Notes: generated by a model from the sequence alone, not told the origin. Shown: positions 7,776-17,697, counted from the stretch's first letter. The stretch: 64,000 nucleotides of DNA from Acidobacteriota bacterium (GCA_025350695.1 JANXXI010000005.1:28647-92646), one strand, 5' to 3'. A program made the numbers and translations.

Positions 7776-10700
7776 CTAGTCGACAGCGATCGTTGGAACT
7801 ACCGGTCCTTTTAGCGGGCTATCTACTGAACCGAGGCGGATCATGATCGGCAGGCTGTTGCCGCGAAGATGGGCGCCTGGAATTCTGAAATTGATTTGAT
7901 AAACGCCTACAAGTCCAGGAGAGAAGGTGCTGGAATCAACGATAATTTCAGCCTCCTTATAGCGGTAATCGCCAAAGTAGAGCTTTATGGCGTCAGTTTT
8001 AATGACCTTGTCTGACGGAGCCGCGGCGCCAAGTGCGAGGGTAACTCCTTTAGGAATTCCTAGGCCGGTTGCGAACAGGGTGAGGCGTTCATCGCGTTTT
8101 GCGGGATTACTCTTCGAGATTTTTTCGCCGTTAGCCCGCATCACGATTGCCTCTGAGTTACCCTGATTCGTGATTACGCCTGGCGCCGTTTTTGCGATCG
8201 TGATGGGAATATTGGCCGAAGCCACTTTCTTATTCACGTTACGGATTACAAGAGTGTTGCGACCGACTGTGGCATCCGCGGGGATGAGCGCGTTGATCTG
8301 GGTGGCGGAGGTCAAGATCAAAGGCACGGGAGTTTGACCCAACGTGACGCACAATCCGCCAAGAAACGTTGGTAGCGGATTGGCGGTTGAACTGGCGGAA
8401 TCCCCCAGGTTCGTTCCGAAGATTGAAATCAACCCATTTTGAGAAATGGCGGGTTGAATTGTAGTCAAGTTGACCAAGCCATCGCGAGCCGGAAGAGGAG
8501 TGTCGGCCCGGTTCGGTAGATCAATGGGAACGACGCTGATACCACTGCTAGTGACCGCGTAGGCGGTATTGTCGGCAAGATCGACAACCAAGGTGCGTCC
8601 ATCGATGTTGACGCGTTGGGCGCCATTCACGGTGGACAGAGGACCTTCAAGCGCCTGAACACTGCGGAGTGTTTGACCGGTCACCGGGTCCAGCAGTTCA
8701 AGAGCCGCCACGTCCAACTGAGCGCCGGTGGTTGCCACCGGTATGGTGAGGCGAGCATAAGTTGTGCCGTTTCCGGCGGCCACGGCGGCAATGGGACGAG
8801 TGGTGGAAACCGTGGTCACGACGCCAGGAAAGCCAGGGAAGCCAGGGAAGCCACCGCCGCCTTGCACGGGGGTTGTGGGAGTCAAACCGGTTCCGCTAAT
8901 TGGCGAAAGGCTCTGATTCAGTACCAAGCCGTTGGCCACAAAGTATTGGCCACGAGGGCCGGCGGCGACTGGGCCGTAAAAGCCCTGAATGGGGTTAATA
9001 GCTACTTGCCGCGACTGGACGAAGTCATCGACGCTAGCGTCGTAGAGGTAGACATTACCGTTACCGGCCATCAGCAAGGCGAATTCCCCGTTTGGTGTTG
9101 CAGCAAGCGAGCGAGGGCCGGGGATTGTAGCTGTGCCAATAATCTGGCTGGTCGTGCGCGGAACCATTTCATTGCCCACAACGCGCCAGAGTGTTCCATT
9201 GCTCATCACCACCAACAATCCCCGCTGGGTGGCGGCTATAATGCTGGGCTGAATGGGGTTGTAGAAGCCATTGAAGGGGATGGGCGGCATGACGATCTTA
9301 CTGATGACGGTCTGCTTGTCGAGATCGATGACGCTGATGTATTCCGAACCGGAATTGGCGACGAAGAGGATCCCGCCATCGGGGCTCATGGCGAGTGAAC
9401 GCGGCAGTTGGCCAACCTTGATGGTGCGGGAGATTTTTTTGGTTTTCTTGTCGAGCACTTCGACGCGGTTCATGCCGGAATTAGAAATATAGATGCGTTG
9501 GCGAACGGTATCGTCGACCATGTCGGTAAGCGCCTCATTAGGCGAGAGGCCGACATCGATGGGAACAATTGAGCCACGGGCTTCGCTGTTGCGGCTGTTT
9601 TGGTAAACCCGGATCCGCGGAGGCACGTTTACAGCCTGCGGTGACGTGAGCAAGAAGTCATGGGAAGGAACAGTGCCGAGGCTGCGGCCGGCTATGGCAT
9701 TAAATGTGAACTCGAGGGCTGTGTCGGTTCCGACGCGTGTCACGCGGGCGGTGGGAGCGGTTTGAGAGGTTGTCGCCTGGGCGGTCGTCCGGCCCGCCTG
9801 GGCGGTCACTCCAACTGTGGGCAAGTTGATGACAATGCCTCCACCTCCAGGATTGCCTCCCCCTGGTGCGCCGCCGATACCGGGGAGTGTGATCCCACCT
9901 GGAAGGGCGCCCAATCCGGGAATCGCGGCTGCTCCGCCAAGAGATTGCAGCAAAGTCAAACTGGCTTGGATGGGAGTGGTGCTCCGCCCGTCATTCAACA
10001 TGGCCGTCGTCGCTCTAGTTCCCTCGGGCGAGGTTTTGCATTGGTCGCTGGCGAGCAGCAACGTCTGCACGGAGGGACGGAGTAGCGTACTCTGGTTGAC
10101 CGTATTTAGCGGAATGATGGTGAAACCAGATTCCGACAACGCATACAGAGTGCCGCCATCATTGGTGATGACCATTTTGCCGGCGAGATTTTCCGGTAAT
10201 TGCAAGGCGGTATTAATGAAGAGATTATCGGGATCGTTGACCAGCAAATGGGTAACGTTGGCGCGTGCTGCCGGACTCTGAATCGGGGCAATGTTGAAAG
10301 CGGCGTAGATCTGTTTTCCGTCAGGAGAGAAGATACTGCCGCCTTGGTTTTGCTGCAAATTAAACTGCTGTCCGACTTGAACGAACCCTTGTGCGTTAAC
10401 GGTGGTGGAGAAAGGGAACATGGCGTTAGCGGCGTTTTCGGCGGCTTGAACGGCAAGTGTCTTCGTGTCAAACAGGCGCAGACCCAGCATGAACTTCGAG
10501 CCGTCGGCGGAAACAGAGATATTGGTGGAGACGTCGCCGATTTCGCGGCTACGTGGAACGGTTGCCGAAAACGCATCGTACACAAAAACTACGCGGTTGT
10601 TGGCTTGATAGGAGTTCACACCAATGATCTTTGCGCCATCGGGCGTAGCCAGCAGTTGACTACGATTGGCTAAGTAGATGCGGCCGGCCGTGGCAGGCAA

Positions 10701-11234
10701 AGTAGGTGGTAGCGGTGGAGGAGGAGCCACCGCTACCGGCGTCAAGGCTGTTCCCACATCAGCCACGGACGGATCGTAAATTAATAACGTGTTTAGGAGG
10801 TTGTTGGCGCCAGAGCCGATAGTGGTGATCAACACACGCCCATCGACACCGACTGCGATACCTTCAGGGCGGGCCGGCAAACTGATTTTGAGAACGATGA
10901 CGAGGCGGTCCAAATCGATCACATTGATGGAGGTGCTGTTGTGGCAGGTGACGTATAACCGCTTGCCGTCGCGCGAAAGGGCGGCGGCCAGAGGCAGGGA
11001 ATCGGTTCTAATGGAGTTGGTTACGCGGCGCTGCGTCAGGGAATAGACGTCGATCTGATCGTAGGGTGAGGGACGGACCAAATACAGGCGCTGGCGGGGT
11101 TCGTCAAGGATGACGTCCGAGGCGCCGCCGGTGACGTTTACGACCGTCCCGATGGTTGCTGCCTGAATCGGCGGAACGAGAGCAATCGAACCGAGAAATA
11201 CGAAAGATAGGAGCGCGCGCGTGGTGAGACTCAT
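7776..11234 (-). CDS. Secreted YVTN-type beta-propeller protein with C-terminal TIGR03437 domain
   Basis: A 1,152-residue exported protein with a signal peptide ending around residue 25. Two stretches of YVTN/NHL-like propeller blades are seen (about residues 30-400 and 560-850), with repeats such as LAMSPDGGILFVANSG. They are separated by a glycine- and proline-rich linker (GGAPGGGNPGGGG), and a second Gly-Phe-Pro-rich loop (FPGFPGFPG) follows. The last 230 residues carry the TIGR03437 signature: ISIFGTNLGD, then INALIPADATVG, then GVYQINFRIP. This domain is strongly expanded in Solibacter, which is the best taxonomic clue in the window. Function unknown; probably a surface or periplasmic binding protein. 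The gene is monocistronic. Confidence 0.85.
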   Translation of the reverse strand: MSLTTRALLSFVFLGSIALVPPIQAATIGTVVNVTGGASDVILDEPRQRLYLVRPSPYDQIDVYSLTQRRVTNSIRTDSLPLAAALSRDGKRLYVTCHNSTSINVIDLDRLVIVLKISLPARPEGIAVGVDGRVLITTIGSGANNLLNTLLIYDPSVADVGTALTPVAVAPPPPLPPTLPATAGRIYLANRSQLLATPDGAKIIGVNSYQANNRVVFVYDAFSATVPRSREIGDVSTNISVSADGSKFMLGLRLFDTKTLAVQAAENAANAMFPFSTTVNAQGFVQVGQQFNLQQNQGGSIFSPDGKQIYAAFNIAPIQSPAARANVTHLLVNDPDNLFINTALQLPENLAGKMVITNDGGTLYALSESGFTIIPLNTVNQSTLLRPSVQTLLLASDQCKTSPEGTRATTAMLNDGRSTTPIQASLTLLQSLGGAAAIPGLGALPGGITLPGIGGAPGGGNPGGGGIVINLPTVGVTAQAGRTTAQATTSQTAPTARVTRVGTDTALEFTFNAIAGRSLGTVPSHDFLLTSPQAVNVPPRIRVYQNSRNSEARGSIVPIDVGLSPNEALTDMVDDTVRQRIYISNSGMNRVEVLDKKTKKISRTIKVGQLPRSLAMSPDGGILFVANSGSEYISVIDLDKQTVISKIVMPPIPFNGFYNPIQPSIIAATQRGLLVVMSNGTLWRVVGNEMVPRTTSQIIGTATIPGPRSLAATPNGEFALLMAGNGNVYLYDASVDDFVQSRQVAINPIQGFYGPVAAGPRGQYFVANGLVLNQSLSPISGTGLTPTTPVQGGGGFPGFPGFPGVVTTVSTTRPIAAVAAGNGTTYARLTIPVATTGAQLDVAALELLDPVTGQTLRSVQALEGPLSTVNGAQRVNIDGRTLVVDLADNTAYAVTSSGISVVPIDLPNRADTPLPARDGLVNLTTIQPAISQNGLISIFGTNLGDSASSTANPLPTFLGGLCVTLGQTPVPLILTSATQINALIPADATVGRNTLVIRNVNKKVASANIPITIAKTAPGVITNQGNSEAIVMRANGEKISKSNPAKRDERLTLFATGLGIPKGVTLALGAAAPSDKVIKTDAIKLYFGDYRYKEAEIIVDSSTFSPGLVGVYQINFRIPGAHLRGNSLPIMIRLGSVDSPLKGPVVPTIAVD

Positions 11235-11323
11235 TTTGTCACTAACTTATAACCCACTTTACCTCTTAAAGTCTCGTCGGTCCATGGGGGTGTAAACTGT
11301 CTTCGTGATAACGCGAAGAAGGG

Positions 11324-12174
11324 GTGTTGGAAGTTTGGCCGGCGGCGGATGGGCGGCGGCGCAATCTATGTGAATTTGCTACGGATATCCGTGATCAGCG
11401 GCAGGACCTTTGGACTCCGCCGCTGCTAGGGATTCTTCCTGCTGCTGGGAGGCGAGTGAGATGGCAAGCCAATGGTTGGAGGCTGACCGACGTTCACCAT
11501 AGCCTTTATTTGCCTCCGGAATGGAAGTCTAGCGCCAATTTTCCGGTGATAGTGGAATATGCAGGCAACGGCGGATACGCGAGCCGGTTTGGGGATATCT
11601 GCACGGGGAAAGCGCTGGGCTGCTCCCTAAGGTTTGGGTTGTCGGAAGGGAGAGGCTACATTTGGGCGTGCTTGCCGTTTGTGAATCCTGCCGAGGGGCG
11701 AACCAACTTAATTGGTGGGGGGACGCTGAAGCGACGGCGGCCCATGCGGTTGAGGCCGTGGAGCAAATTTGCACTCAGTTTGGCGGGGACAGGGAACGGG
11801 TGGTGCTGACCGGATTTTCGCGAGGGGCAATTGCACGCGGCTATGTAGGATTGCGTAATGACCGTGTGGCGCGATTGTGACGCGGGATGCTGGCCGCGAC
11901 GCACTTTGATGGAGTGCGCACGAATTGGCCGTATGCGGATTGCGACCGGGTATCGGCGGGGACGAGGTTGCTAAGGTTGAATGGACGGCCCGTATTCGTG
12001 GCGCATGAGGGGTCGGTGGCGGAGACGAAGGATTATGTGATGGCGAGCGGAGCTGGGGCATCGTTCACGTTTGAGACTCTGCCATACCGGAACCATACGG
12101 ACAGTTGGGTATTGAGAGATGTGCCGGCACGCGAGCAAGCCAGGGACTGGTTACGGCGCGTCGTGTCCATTTGA
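11324..12174 (+). pseudogene. Decayed alpha/beta-hydrolase (esterase) gene
   Basis: Protein similarity continues across two reading frames. The first part (from about 11324, frame 2) contains HSLYLPPEW and FPVIVEYAGNGGY; at about 11698-11703 it must shift by one base to frame 1 to continue into NWWGDAEAT and the nucleophile elbow GFSRGA. A TGA at 11878-11880 then interrupts ARL-stop-RGM, at a place where homologues of this secreted esterase type have Trp (TGG), so it reads as a TGG-to-TGA change. The C-terminal part to 12174 remains open and includes the HTDSW segment with the likely catalytic His. A further shift near the signal peptide is possible, so the true start is uncertain. Inactive remnant; the stop lies two bases from the end of tyrS. 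Confidence 0.75.
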
Positions 12175-12176
12175 CT

Positions 12177-13466
12177 TTAACGAATGAGCGCCAAGTGAAA
12201 GTTCTTTTTGCCGGACCGCAGCAGGATCGCGCCAGGCCATTTCACATCTTCCGCCGACACAATTTTTTGCGGCTGATTATGGCGTTCGTTATTGACGTAA
12301 ACGCCGCCGCTTTCGATTAGCTTGCGGGCTGCGCCTTTGCTATCGGCTAACTTGCTCCGCACCAGTAAATCGACTAACGTAATGCCGGCAGTCAAGTCGG
12401 CGGAGGGAATTTCAGTAACTGGGACTTCGCCGGCGAGCATCGCAACGGTTTCGGCAGTGGGAATTTCGCTTGAGCCAGAAAACAGAATGCGGCTGGCGGC
12501 TTCCACCGCGGCGACCGATTCAGCGCCATGAACCACACCGGCGCATTCAGCGGCTAACGTGCGCTGGGCCTCCCGTTTTTCAGGATGCGCCGCCGCTTCG
12601 GCAGCTATTTCCTCAATGCGGGCCTGACTGAGAAACGTGAAGAGTTTCAGGTAACGAACAACGTCGGCGTCGGCCGTCTGCAGCCAATACTGGTACATCT
12701 GATAGGGACTGGTGCGCTTAGCGTCGAGCCACACTGCGCCCTCTTCGGTCTTCCCGAATTTCTTGCCAGTTGAGGTGGTCAGCAGCGGGAACGTAATCCC
12801 TTCGCCGCGCTTGCCAAGCACGCGCCGGATCAGTTCCTTACCGGAAAGAATATTACCCCATTGATCGCTGCCGCCCATCTGAATGGCGCAGTCATGATGC
12901 TGGCAGAGGTAGTAGAAGTCGTAGGCCTGCAGCAGCATGTAGCTGAACTCGGTGAAGGAGATGCCGTGATCCCGCTCTTCAAGGCGAGTGCGCACCGAAT
13001 CACGCTTGATCATTTCATTCACGGAAAAATGCTTGCCGATGTCACGCAGGAATTCGAGCAGGTTCAAAGGAACCAGCCATTCGGCATTGTTCAACATTAG
13101 GGCTTTGTCGTCGGAGGAGATGTCGAAGAAGCGGCTCAGTTGCAGTCGAACGGCAGCGGCGTTTTCGGCCGTCTTTTCGGCGGTGAGCAATGTACGTTCG
13201 TCGGACTTGCCGCTGGGATCGCCAATTAACCCGGTGCCTCCGCCGACCAACACAAGGGGACGATGACCGTGGCGCTGTGCATGGGCGAGGGCCATGACGG
13301 GGATTAGACTGCCGAGGTGGAGACTATCGGCTGTGGGGTCGAAGCCAACATACATGGTTCGCTTTTCTTCGGACAGATAGGTGTCCAAATCATCGCTGGT
13401 GACGGCTTCAAGAAATCCACGCCAGCGGAGTTCTTCTAAAAAAGTGCTCTTTGTATCGGTTGCCAT
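12177..13466 (-). CDS. tyrS: Tyrosyl-tRNA synthetase
   Basis: A 429-residue class I aminoacyl-tRNA synthetase that charges tRNA-Tyr with tyrosine. The HIGH-equivalent HLGS is at residues 50-53 within YVGFDPTADSLHLGS, the Rossmann core has GGGTGLIGDPSGKS, and the KMSKS-equivalent appears as KFGKT near residue 232. This KFGKT form is typical of bacterial TyrRS. The last 65 residues form an S4 RNA-binding domain (DLLVRSKLADSKGAARKLIESGGVYVNN region). Length is normal. It ends two bases from the end of the convergent esterase pseudogene, and the M16 peptidase gene lies upstream 51 bases away on the same strand. Confidence 0.97.
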   Translation of the reverse strand: MATDTKSTFLEELRWRGFLEAVTSDDLDTYLSEEKRTMYVGFDPTADSLHLGSLIPVMALAHAQRHGHRPLVLVGGGTGLIGDPSGKSDERTLLTAEKTAENAAAVRLQLSRFFDISSDDKALMLNNAEWLVPLNLLEFLRDIGKHFSVNEMIKRDSVRTRLEERDHGISFTEFSYMLLQAYDFYYLCQHHDCAIQMGGSDQWGNILSGKELIRRVLGKRGEGITFPLLTTSTGKKFGKTEEGAVWLDAKRTSPYQMYQYWLQTADADVVRYLKLFTFLSQARIEEIAAEAAAHPEKREAQRTLAAECAGVVHGAESVAAVEAASRILFSGSSEIPTAETVAMLAGEVPVTEIPSADLTAGITLVDLLVRSKLADSKGAARKLIESGGVYVNNERHNQPQKIVSAEDVKWPGAILLRSGKKNFHLALIR

Positions 13467-13517
13467 TTATGAGTCCGGACGCGATGGCGCGACCGGACCT
13501 TTATTTTCCCACAGTGG

Positions 13518-16262
13518 TTATTGAAGGACGTTGCCATCGGCATCGACCTTTTGCACCTCGCCCAGTTTCAGCGCGCGAATCTGTGCTTCCACTTTCGACA
13601 TGTCTCCGACGATCACCCAACTCATTTGTTCCGGACGGAGCAGCGTTTCGCCGGCCGCGTTTATGTCCTTTAACGTCAAACTTTGGATGCGGGGACCGTA
13701 GGTATCGTAATAATTGTCGGGAAACTGAAAGCGAACGATATCTTCCATCGCCTGCAGCACTCCGTTCGATGTTTCACGGCTGCCTGCTTGGCTCCGCACT
13801 TCGCTCTGCTGAATTTTAGAAAGCTCTTCGGCCGTTGCCGGATTCGCCTTTGCGATGCCGCGGAGTTCCTTTTGGATCTCCTCAATGGCTTCCTTGGTCT
13901 TATCGGTCTGCACTGGGGCAAGCACCATGAAGGGGCGCTGGCCACGGGTGCTGGGGTAGACGGTCTGCGATCCATAGGACCAGTGCTTGTCTTCGCGCAA
14001 GTTCATGTTGATGCGCGAGGTGAAGGATCCGCCCAGAATCTGATCGAACGTGTAAAGGCTCAAATCGGCCGGATGGCTTTTGGGTGGAGCGATGTGGCCG
14101 GCGAGAATATTCGACTGTTGCGCGCCGGGCTGATCGATCAAATAGACCATCGCCTTTTCCTTTTGCTTCACTTCGCCGAGGTTCTTTTTGGGGACTGCCC
14201 CGCCCTTCCATCCGGCAAACAACTTCTCCAACTTCGGGGTGATTTCGGCGAGCGTTGTGTCACCGACAATCAAGATCGTGGCGTTACCCGGCTTGAACCA
14301 GGTAGCGTGAAACTTCGCCAGAATTTCGCGGTTGAGCTTGCCGATGCTGGCTTCCGTGCCGGAGCCGCGAAAGGGCTGGCTATAGGCGTGGCCCGCATCG
14401 TATATTTTCTGTGGTAGAACGCGAAGGGCAGCTTCGGTGGGCGACATTTTCTCGCGCTGAACAGCGGCGATTTGCTGCTTCTTTTGGCGTTCCACATCGG
14501 CTGAAGGATAGGCGGGATTCAGAATGACGTCGGCCCACAGTTCAAGGGTGGGATCGAGATTCGATTTCAGCGCGGAGACATTGACCCTTGTGATGTCAAG
14601 GTTGGAATTTGCGCTGAGAGCGGCGCCGAGGCGCGCGGTTTCTTCACTGATTTGCAGAGCAGTCCGTTTGGCTGTGCCGTCGAGCAGCATTTTTGTGGCG
14701 AGGTTGGTAGTGCCCGGCAGCCCGGACTGATCGGCCGCGTATCCGGCATCGATCACCATGTTCAAGGCGACGAGTGGCAGCGAATGGCGCTCGGCCAGAA
14801 TCACTTGGACTCCGTTTGAGAGTTTGCTGCGTTCCAGCTTCGGCATCTTGTAGGCGGGCGTGGGTCCGGGTTCAGGGAGCTTAGAGCGGTCAGTATCCTT
14901 GGGAGCGGCCGTGTATTGTGGGAAGGGGTGAATTTCCAGATTGTAGACGCCGTCGGAGAGCCACTTATTGGCGGCGGATTTCACTTGGTCGGGTGTGGCG
15001 GCTTGAGTCAATGCCAGTTGCTTCTGGAAGAAGCTCGCATCGCCGGTATAGACTTGGCTGATCGCCAAAATGTCACTCTTCCCGCCGAAGCCGCCGATAC
15101 GCTCAGCGCCACGCAGGAAACCTGCAAATGACCGGGTCTTGGCAATTTGTAACTCGTCGGCAGTGGGGCCTTCCTTAAGGAAGCGCGCCAACTCTTCCTC
15201 GATGGCCTTTTCCACTTTATCCAGAGCGATTCCATTCCGGGCTGTGGCGTGGATGGAAAACATGCCGGCAATTTCCAGCGTCTCGTTTTGGACCTGAACT
15301 TCGGTGGCGATTTGGTCCTGGAAGACGAGCCTCTTATAGAGTCGTGACGTACGGCCTTGGCCTAAGATAGTGGCCGCAAGATCCAGATACTCATTTTCTT
15401 CGGCGCCGAATTGGGGCGCATTCCACACCTTGTATATACGCGGAGCAGGCACACGATCCTGCGCGATCTGCCGTTGCGAACCGGTGCGCTTGGCAATCCA
15501 GGCGCGTTGATGGGCCACGGGCGGGCCAGAAGGGATGGCTCCGAAATATTTCTCAACCTTCTCCTTGGCGATTTTGGCATCGATGTCGCCGGCGATAACC
15601 AGAGTGGCGTTGGCGGCGCCGTAGTAGGTTCTGAACCATTCCTTTACATCTTCGAGCGAAGCAGCGCTGAGATCGTCCATGGAGCCGATGACGGTCCACG
15701 AATAAGGATGAGAGGAAGGCCAGATGCTCTTGGTGATCAGCTCTTCGCTGATAGCGTAGGGTTGATTTTCGCTTTGGCGCTTTTCGTTCTGCACCACGCC
15801 GCGCTGTTCATCGAGCCTGGCTTTGTCGATGGCGCCGAGCATGAAGCCCATGCGATCCGATTCAAGCCACAAGACTTGGTCGAGTCCGGATGTGGGCACA
15901 TTCTCGAAATAGTTGGTCCGATCGTTGCTGGTGGTGCCGTTCAAGTCGGTGGCGCCCAATCGATCAAAAGCTTTGAAGATGTCGGTATTGTAGTGCTCGC
16001 TGCCATTAAACATCAGATGCTCATAAAGATGGGCGAAGCCGGTTTTGCCAAGTTTTTCGTTCTTTGAACCCACGTGATACCAGACGTTGACGGCAACAAT
16101 AGGAGCTTTGTGATCTTCGTGAACGATGAGCGTCAGGCCGTTGGGCAGAACGAACTTTTGGTAAGGGATCTCGATGTTAATCTTCGGGGCTGTTTGGGCT
16201 TGAGCAAGCGCGGCCGCAGCCACGCACAAGGGTAGGAAGAGGGAAAGGTGGCGAAACTTCAT
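13518..16262 (-). CDS. M16-family zinc metallopeptidase, two-domain
   Basis: A 914-residue exported protein with a signal peptide (about residues 1-22). The first half is an active M16 domain: the inverted zinc motif HLYEH (His78, Glu81, His82) and the downstream glutamate in the RGVVQNEKRQSE region near 155-160. The second half is a further M16 fold from about residue 480 (VILAERHSLPLVALNMVIDAG) that lacks the zinc motif, as is usual for the partner half of these clamshell peptidases. The likely role is degradation of peptides or misfolded fragments in the periplasm. The spacing to tyrS is 51 bases and a shared transcript is possible. Assignment to the family is firm, substrate unknown. Confidence 0.92.
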   Translation of the reverse strand: MKFRHLSLFLPLCVAAAALAQAQTAPKINIEIPYQKFVLPNGLTLIVHEDHKAPIVAVNVWYHVGSKNEKLGKTGFAHLYEHLMFNGSEHYNTDIFKAFDRLGATDLNGTTSNDRTNYFENVPTSGLDQVLWLESDRMGFMLGAIDKARLDEQRGVVQNEKRQSENQPYAISEELITKSIWPSSHPYSWTVIGSMDDLSAASLEDVKEWFRTYYGAANATLVIAGDIDAKIAKEKVEKYFGAIPSGPPVAHQRAWIAKRTGSQRQIAQDRVPAPRIYKVWNAPQFGAEENEYLDLAATILGQGRTSRLYKRLVFQDQIATEVQVQNETLEIAGMFSIHATARNGIALDKVEKAIEEELARFLKEGPTADELQIAKTRSFAGFLRGAERIGGFGGKSDILAISQVYTGDASFFQKQLALTQAATPDQVKSAANKWLSDGVYNLEIHPFPQYTAAPKDTDRSKLPEPGPTPAYKMPKLERSKLSNGVQVILAERHSLPLVALNMVIDAGYAADQSGLPGTTNLATKMLLDGTAKRTALQISEETARLGAALSANSNLDITRVNVSALKSNLDPTLELWADVILNPAYPSADVERQKKQQIAAVQREKMSPTEAALRVLPQKIYDAGHAYSQPFRGSGTEASIGKLNREILAKFHATWFKPGNATILIVGDTTLAEITPKLEKLFAGWKGGAVPKKNLGEVKQKEKAMVYLIDQPGAQQSNILAGHIAPPKSHPADLSLYTFDQILGGSFTSRINMNLREDKHWSYGSQTVYPSTRGQRPFMVLAPVQTDKTKEAIEEIQKELRGIAKANPATAEELSKIQQSEVRSQAGSRETSNGVLQAMEDIVRFQFPDNYYDTYGPRIQSLTLKDINAAGETLLRPEQMSWVIVGDMSKVEAQIRALKLGEVQKVDADGNVLQ

Positions 16263-16337
16263 ATTCCCATTTGTAACACGACATAATTGGTGGATGAAGG
16301 CAATTCCTTCTAGACTGGAATTGGGCCGGGGCCGAGC

Positions 16338-16925
16338 ATGTTACGCAAGCTACTTTACATTACGGGTGTGTTACTGGTTGGTTGGTGCGTGTGGCTGGCG
16401 CGCCTGGTCGGAGATATTCGCGACCAATCCATGCTGGATGAAGCGAAGCCCAGCGACTTGATAGTGGTGCTGGGAGCGGCGGAGTATCGGGGACGGCCGT
16501 CGCCTGTATTGAAAGCCCGACTGGACCACGCTTTGACGCTCTACGGCAAAGGCTATGCGGGCCTGGTGATGACCACGGGCGGCGCTGGTGGCGATCCTGA
16601 TTTTACCGAGGGCGGCGTGGCTCGCAATTACCTGGTGAAGAAAGGTGTGCCGAGCGAGCAGATCATTCTTGAGGCGGAGGGATTGAGCACGATTCACTCA
16701 GTGGTGGCGGCGGCGGAGATCATGAAGCGGATGAATTTGAAGACATGCATAGCGGTGAGCGACGGGTACCATCTGTTTCGGGCGAAGAAAATGCTGGAGG
16801 CGCATGGTGTGGTGGCGTTTGGGTCTCCCAGGCCGGGAACGGAGAAGGGTTCGTGGCGCGATTGGTGGCTGTATTTGAGGCAGGCGGTGGGGTATACGTT
16901 TTGGCTGGCTGGGTTGACGATTTAG
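16338..16925 (+). CDS. YdcF-family (DUF218) membrane-anchored protein
   Basis: A 195-residue protein with one N-terminal membrane helix (about residues 4-22) followed by a DUF218 domain: LIVVLGAAEYRGRPSPVLKARLDHA, then the TTGG loop, E at the GVPSEQIILE segment, and the SDGYHLFRA helix. Proteins of this group (YdcF, SanA, ElyC relatives) are Rossmann-like envelope proteins tied in some species to cell-wall or ECA metabolism; a precise role is not known. It is transcribed away from the M16 gene and overlaps the end of the convergent PIN-domain toxin gene by four bases. Confidence 0.88.
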   Translation: MLRKLLYITGVLLVGWCVWLARLVGDIRDQSMLDEAKPSDLIVVLGAAEYRGRPSPVLKARLDHALTLYGKGYAGLVMTTGGAGGDPDFTEGGVARNYLVKKGVPSEQIILEAEGLSTIHSVVAAAEIMKRMNLKTCIAVSDGYHLFRAKKMLEAHGVVAFGSPRPGTEKGSWRDWWLYLRQAVGYTFWLAGLTI

Positions 16926-17380
16926 GTCACAGGGGTAAGTATCGCCAGTCCGTGATATGGGTTTCGTTCAAAATGCTTGGCATTCCAGGTTACCAAAGCG
17001 TGCATGCCTCCAACATGCGCCGTTCTCGCGATCCATACGTCGTAGCTTCGGCCCCCTCCAACTGAAGCTCCTGCCATACCCGACAGATAATCCCAACAAT
17101 CAGAGGCAGGCGGGTGTTCAAGAATTGGATATTTACGTAAACTGTCGGACATCAACTCGAAGGCGAGCGATGGCGCCACGCGGTAGGGTTCAGGCATCCG
17201 GGTCATCACGGAATAGGTTTCAGTCAACGTATGAGGAATCAGGTGAAACTGTTCTGCTCGCGCGAGCCTTTGTCCGAAGTCTTTGACAGTCGCTTCGTGG
17301 TCACTGTGCCAGGTTTGCAGATACGCAATAAGGTAATTAGAATCGACAGTAAATTTGAATCCTATCGACTGCTTCCTCAC
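16922..17380 (-). CDS. PIN-domain ribonuclease toxin (VapC-like)
   Basis: A 152-residue PIN-domain protein. The acidic residues of the metal site are visible: Asp13 in TVDSNYLIAYL, Glu in the TLTETYS segment near 59, Asp in the SYDVWIA segment near 126, and the TWNAKHF tail. VapC toxins cleave RNA, often initiator tRNA or rRNA, when released from their antitoxin. The start codon overlaps the stop of the upstream AbrB-type antitoxin gene by four bases (ATGA), the usual arrangement for such a module. The 3' end overlaps the convergent YdcF gene by four bases. Confidence 0.85.
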   Translation of the reverse strand: MRKQSIGFKFTVDSNYLIAYLQTWHSDHEATVKDFGQRLARAEQFHLIPHTLTETYSVMTRMPEPYRVAPSLAFELMSDSLRKYPILEHPPASDCWDYLSGMAGASVGGGRSYDVWIARTAHVGGMHALVTWNAKHFERNPYHGLAILTPVT

Positions 17381-17631
17381 CGAGTGCGGCCCTCGCGCAA
17401 GTCGTTCAACGTTTTCTCAACCAGATCAGCCGGCATTGGCGGTGTGCCTTCGGGGAGCACCGCTACCAGGCGACCACCTCTGCGCTCCAGCCGCACTTTA
17501 GATATAGGTTCCAATTCCAGTCGTCCGTCTTTGAGATGGATTTCCAGTTCACTACCTGCGGTTAGTCCGATTTGGTCCCGCATGGTCTTGGGAATGACAA
17601 CGCGCCCGGCAGAATCAATGGTAAGTGTCAT
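17377..17631 (-). CDS. AbrB/MazE-type antitoxin
   Basis: An 84-residue protein with an N-terminal swapped-hairpin AbrB/SpoVT DNA-binding domain: LTIDSAGRVVIPKTMRDQIGL followed by the SELEI strand. The C-terminal tail (GTPPMPADLVEKTLNDLREGR) would wrap the toxin. Antitoxins of this type bind the PIN toxin and repress their own promoter. The gene lies directly upstream of, and overlaps, the PIN-domain gene. An AT-rich TATACCATTTAATATACC-type stretch just upstream (about 17629-17648) with two TATACC half-copies is a reasonable autoregulatory site, by inference. Confidence 0.85.
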   Translation of the reverse strand: MTLTIDSAGRVVIPKTMRDQIGLTAGSELEIHLKDGRLELEPISKVRLERRGGRLVAVLPEGTPPMPADLVEKTLNDLREGRTR

Positions 17632-17652
17632 ACCATTTAATATACCATCTCT

Positions 17653-17693
17653 CTACAGCTTCAACAGCGTCTTCTCGTCTGCACCCTGTTCAA
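17653..17693 (-). repeat. Second copy of the 3' end of the LytTR regulator gene
   Basis: On the minus strand these 41 bases resemble the last bases of the LytTR gene at 17914-17960: both contain CTTCAACAGCGTC followed by a TCGTCTG-ACCCTG block on the plus strand, and both begin with the stop-codon complement CTA. The copy lacks about six bases in the middle and differs at a few positions. With the real gene end it brackets the TIGR03437 fragment at 17698-17910, as a direct repeat. Confidence 0.65.
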
Positions 17694-17697
17694 TGAC

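Noticed and set aside
8616..9398. Long plus-strand open frame (260 codons) inside the TIGR03437 gene
   Set aside because: It lies antisense to a strongly supported coding region, has low-complexity translation and no ribosome site.
13683..14417. Plus-strand open frame of 244 codons opposite the M16 gene
   Set aside because: Antisense shadow of a conserved peptidase gene; no recognisable domain.
15411..16067. Plus-strand open frame of 218 codons opposite the M16 gene
   Set aside because: Same reason: it mirrors the conserved zinc-domain codons.
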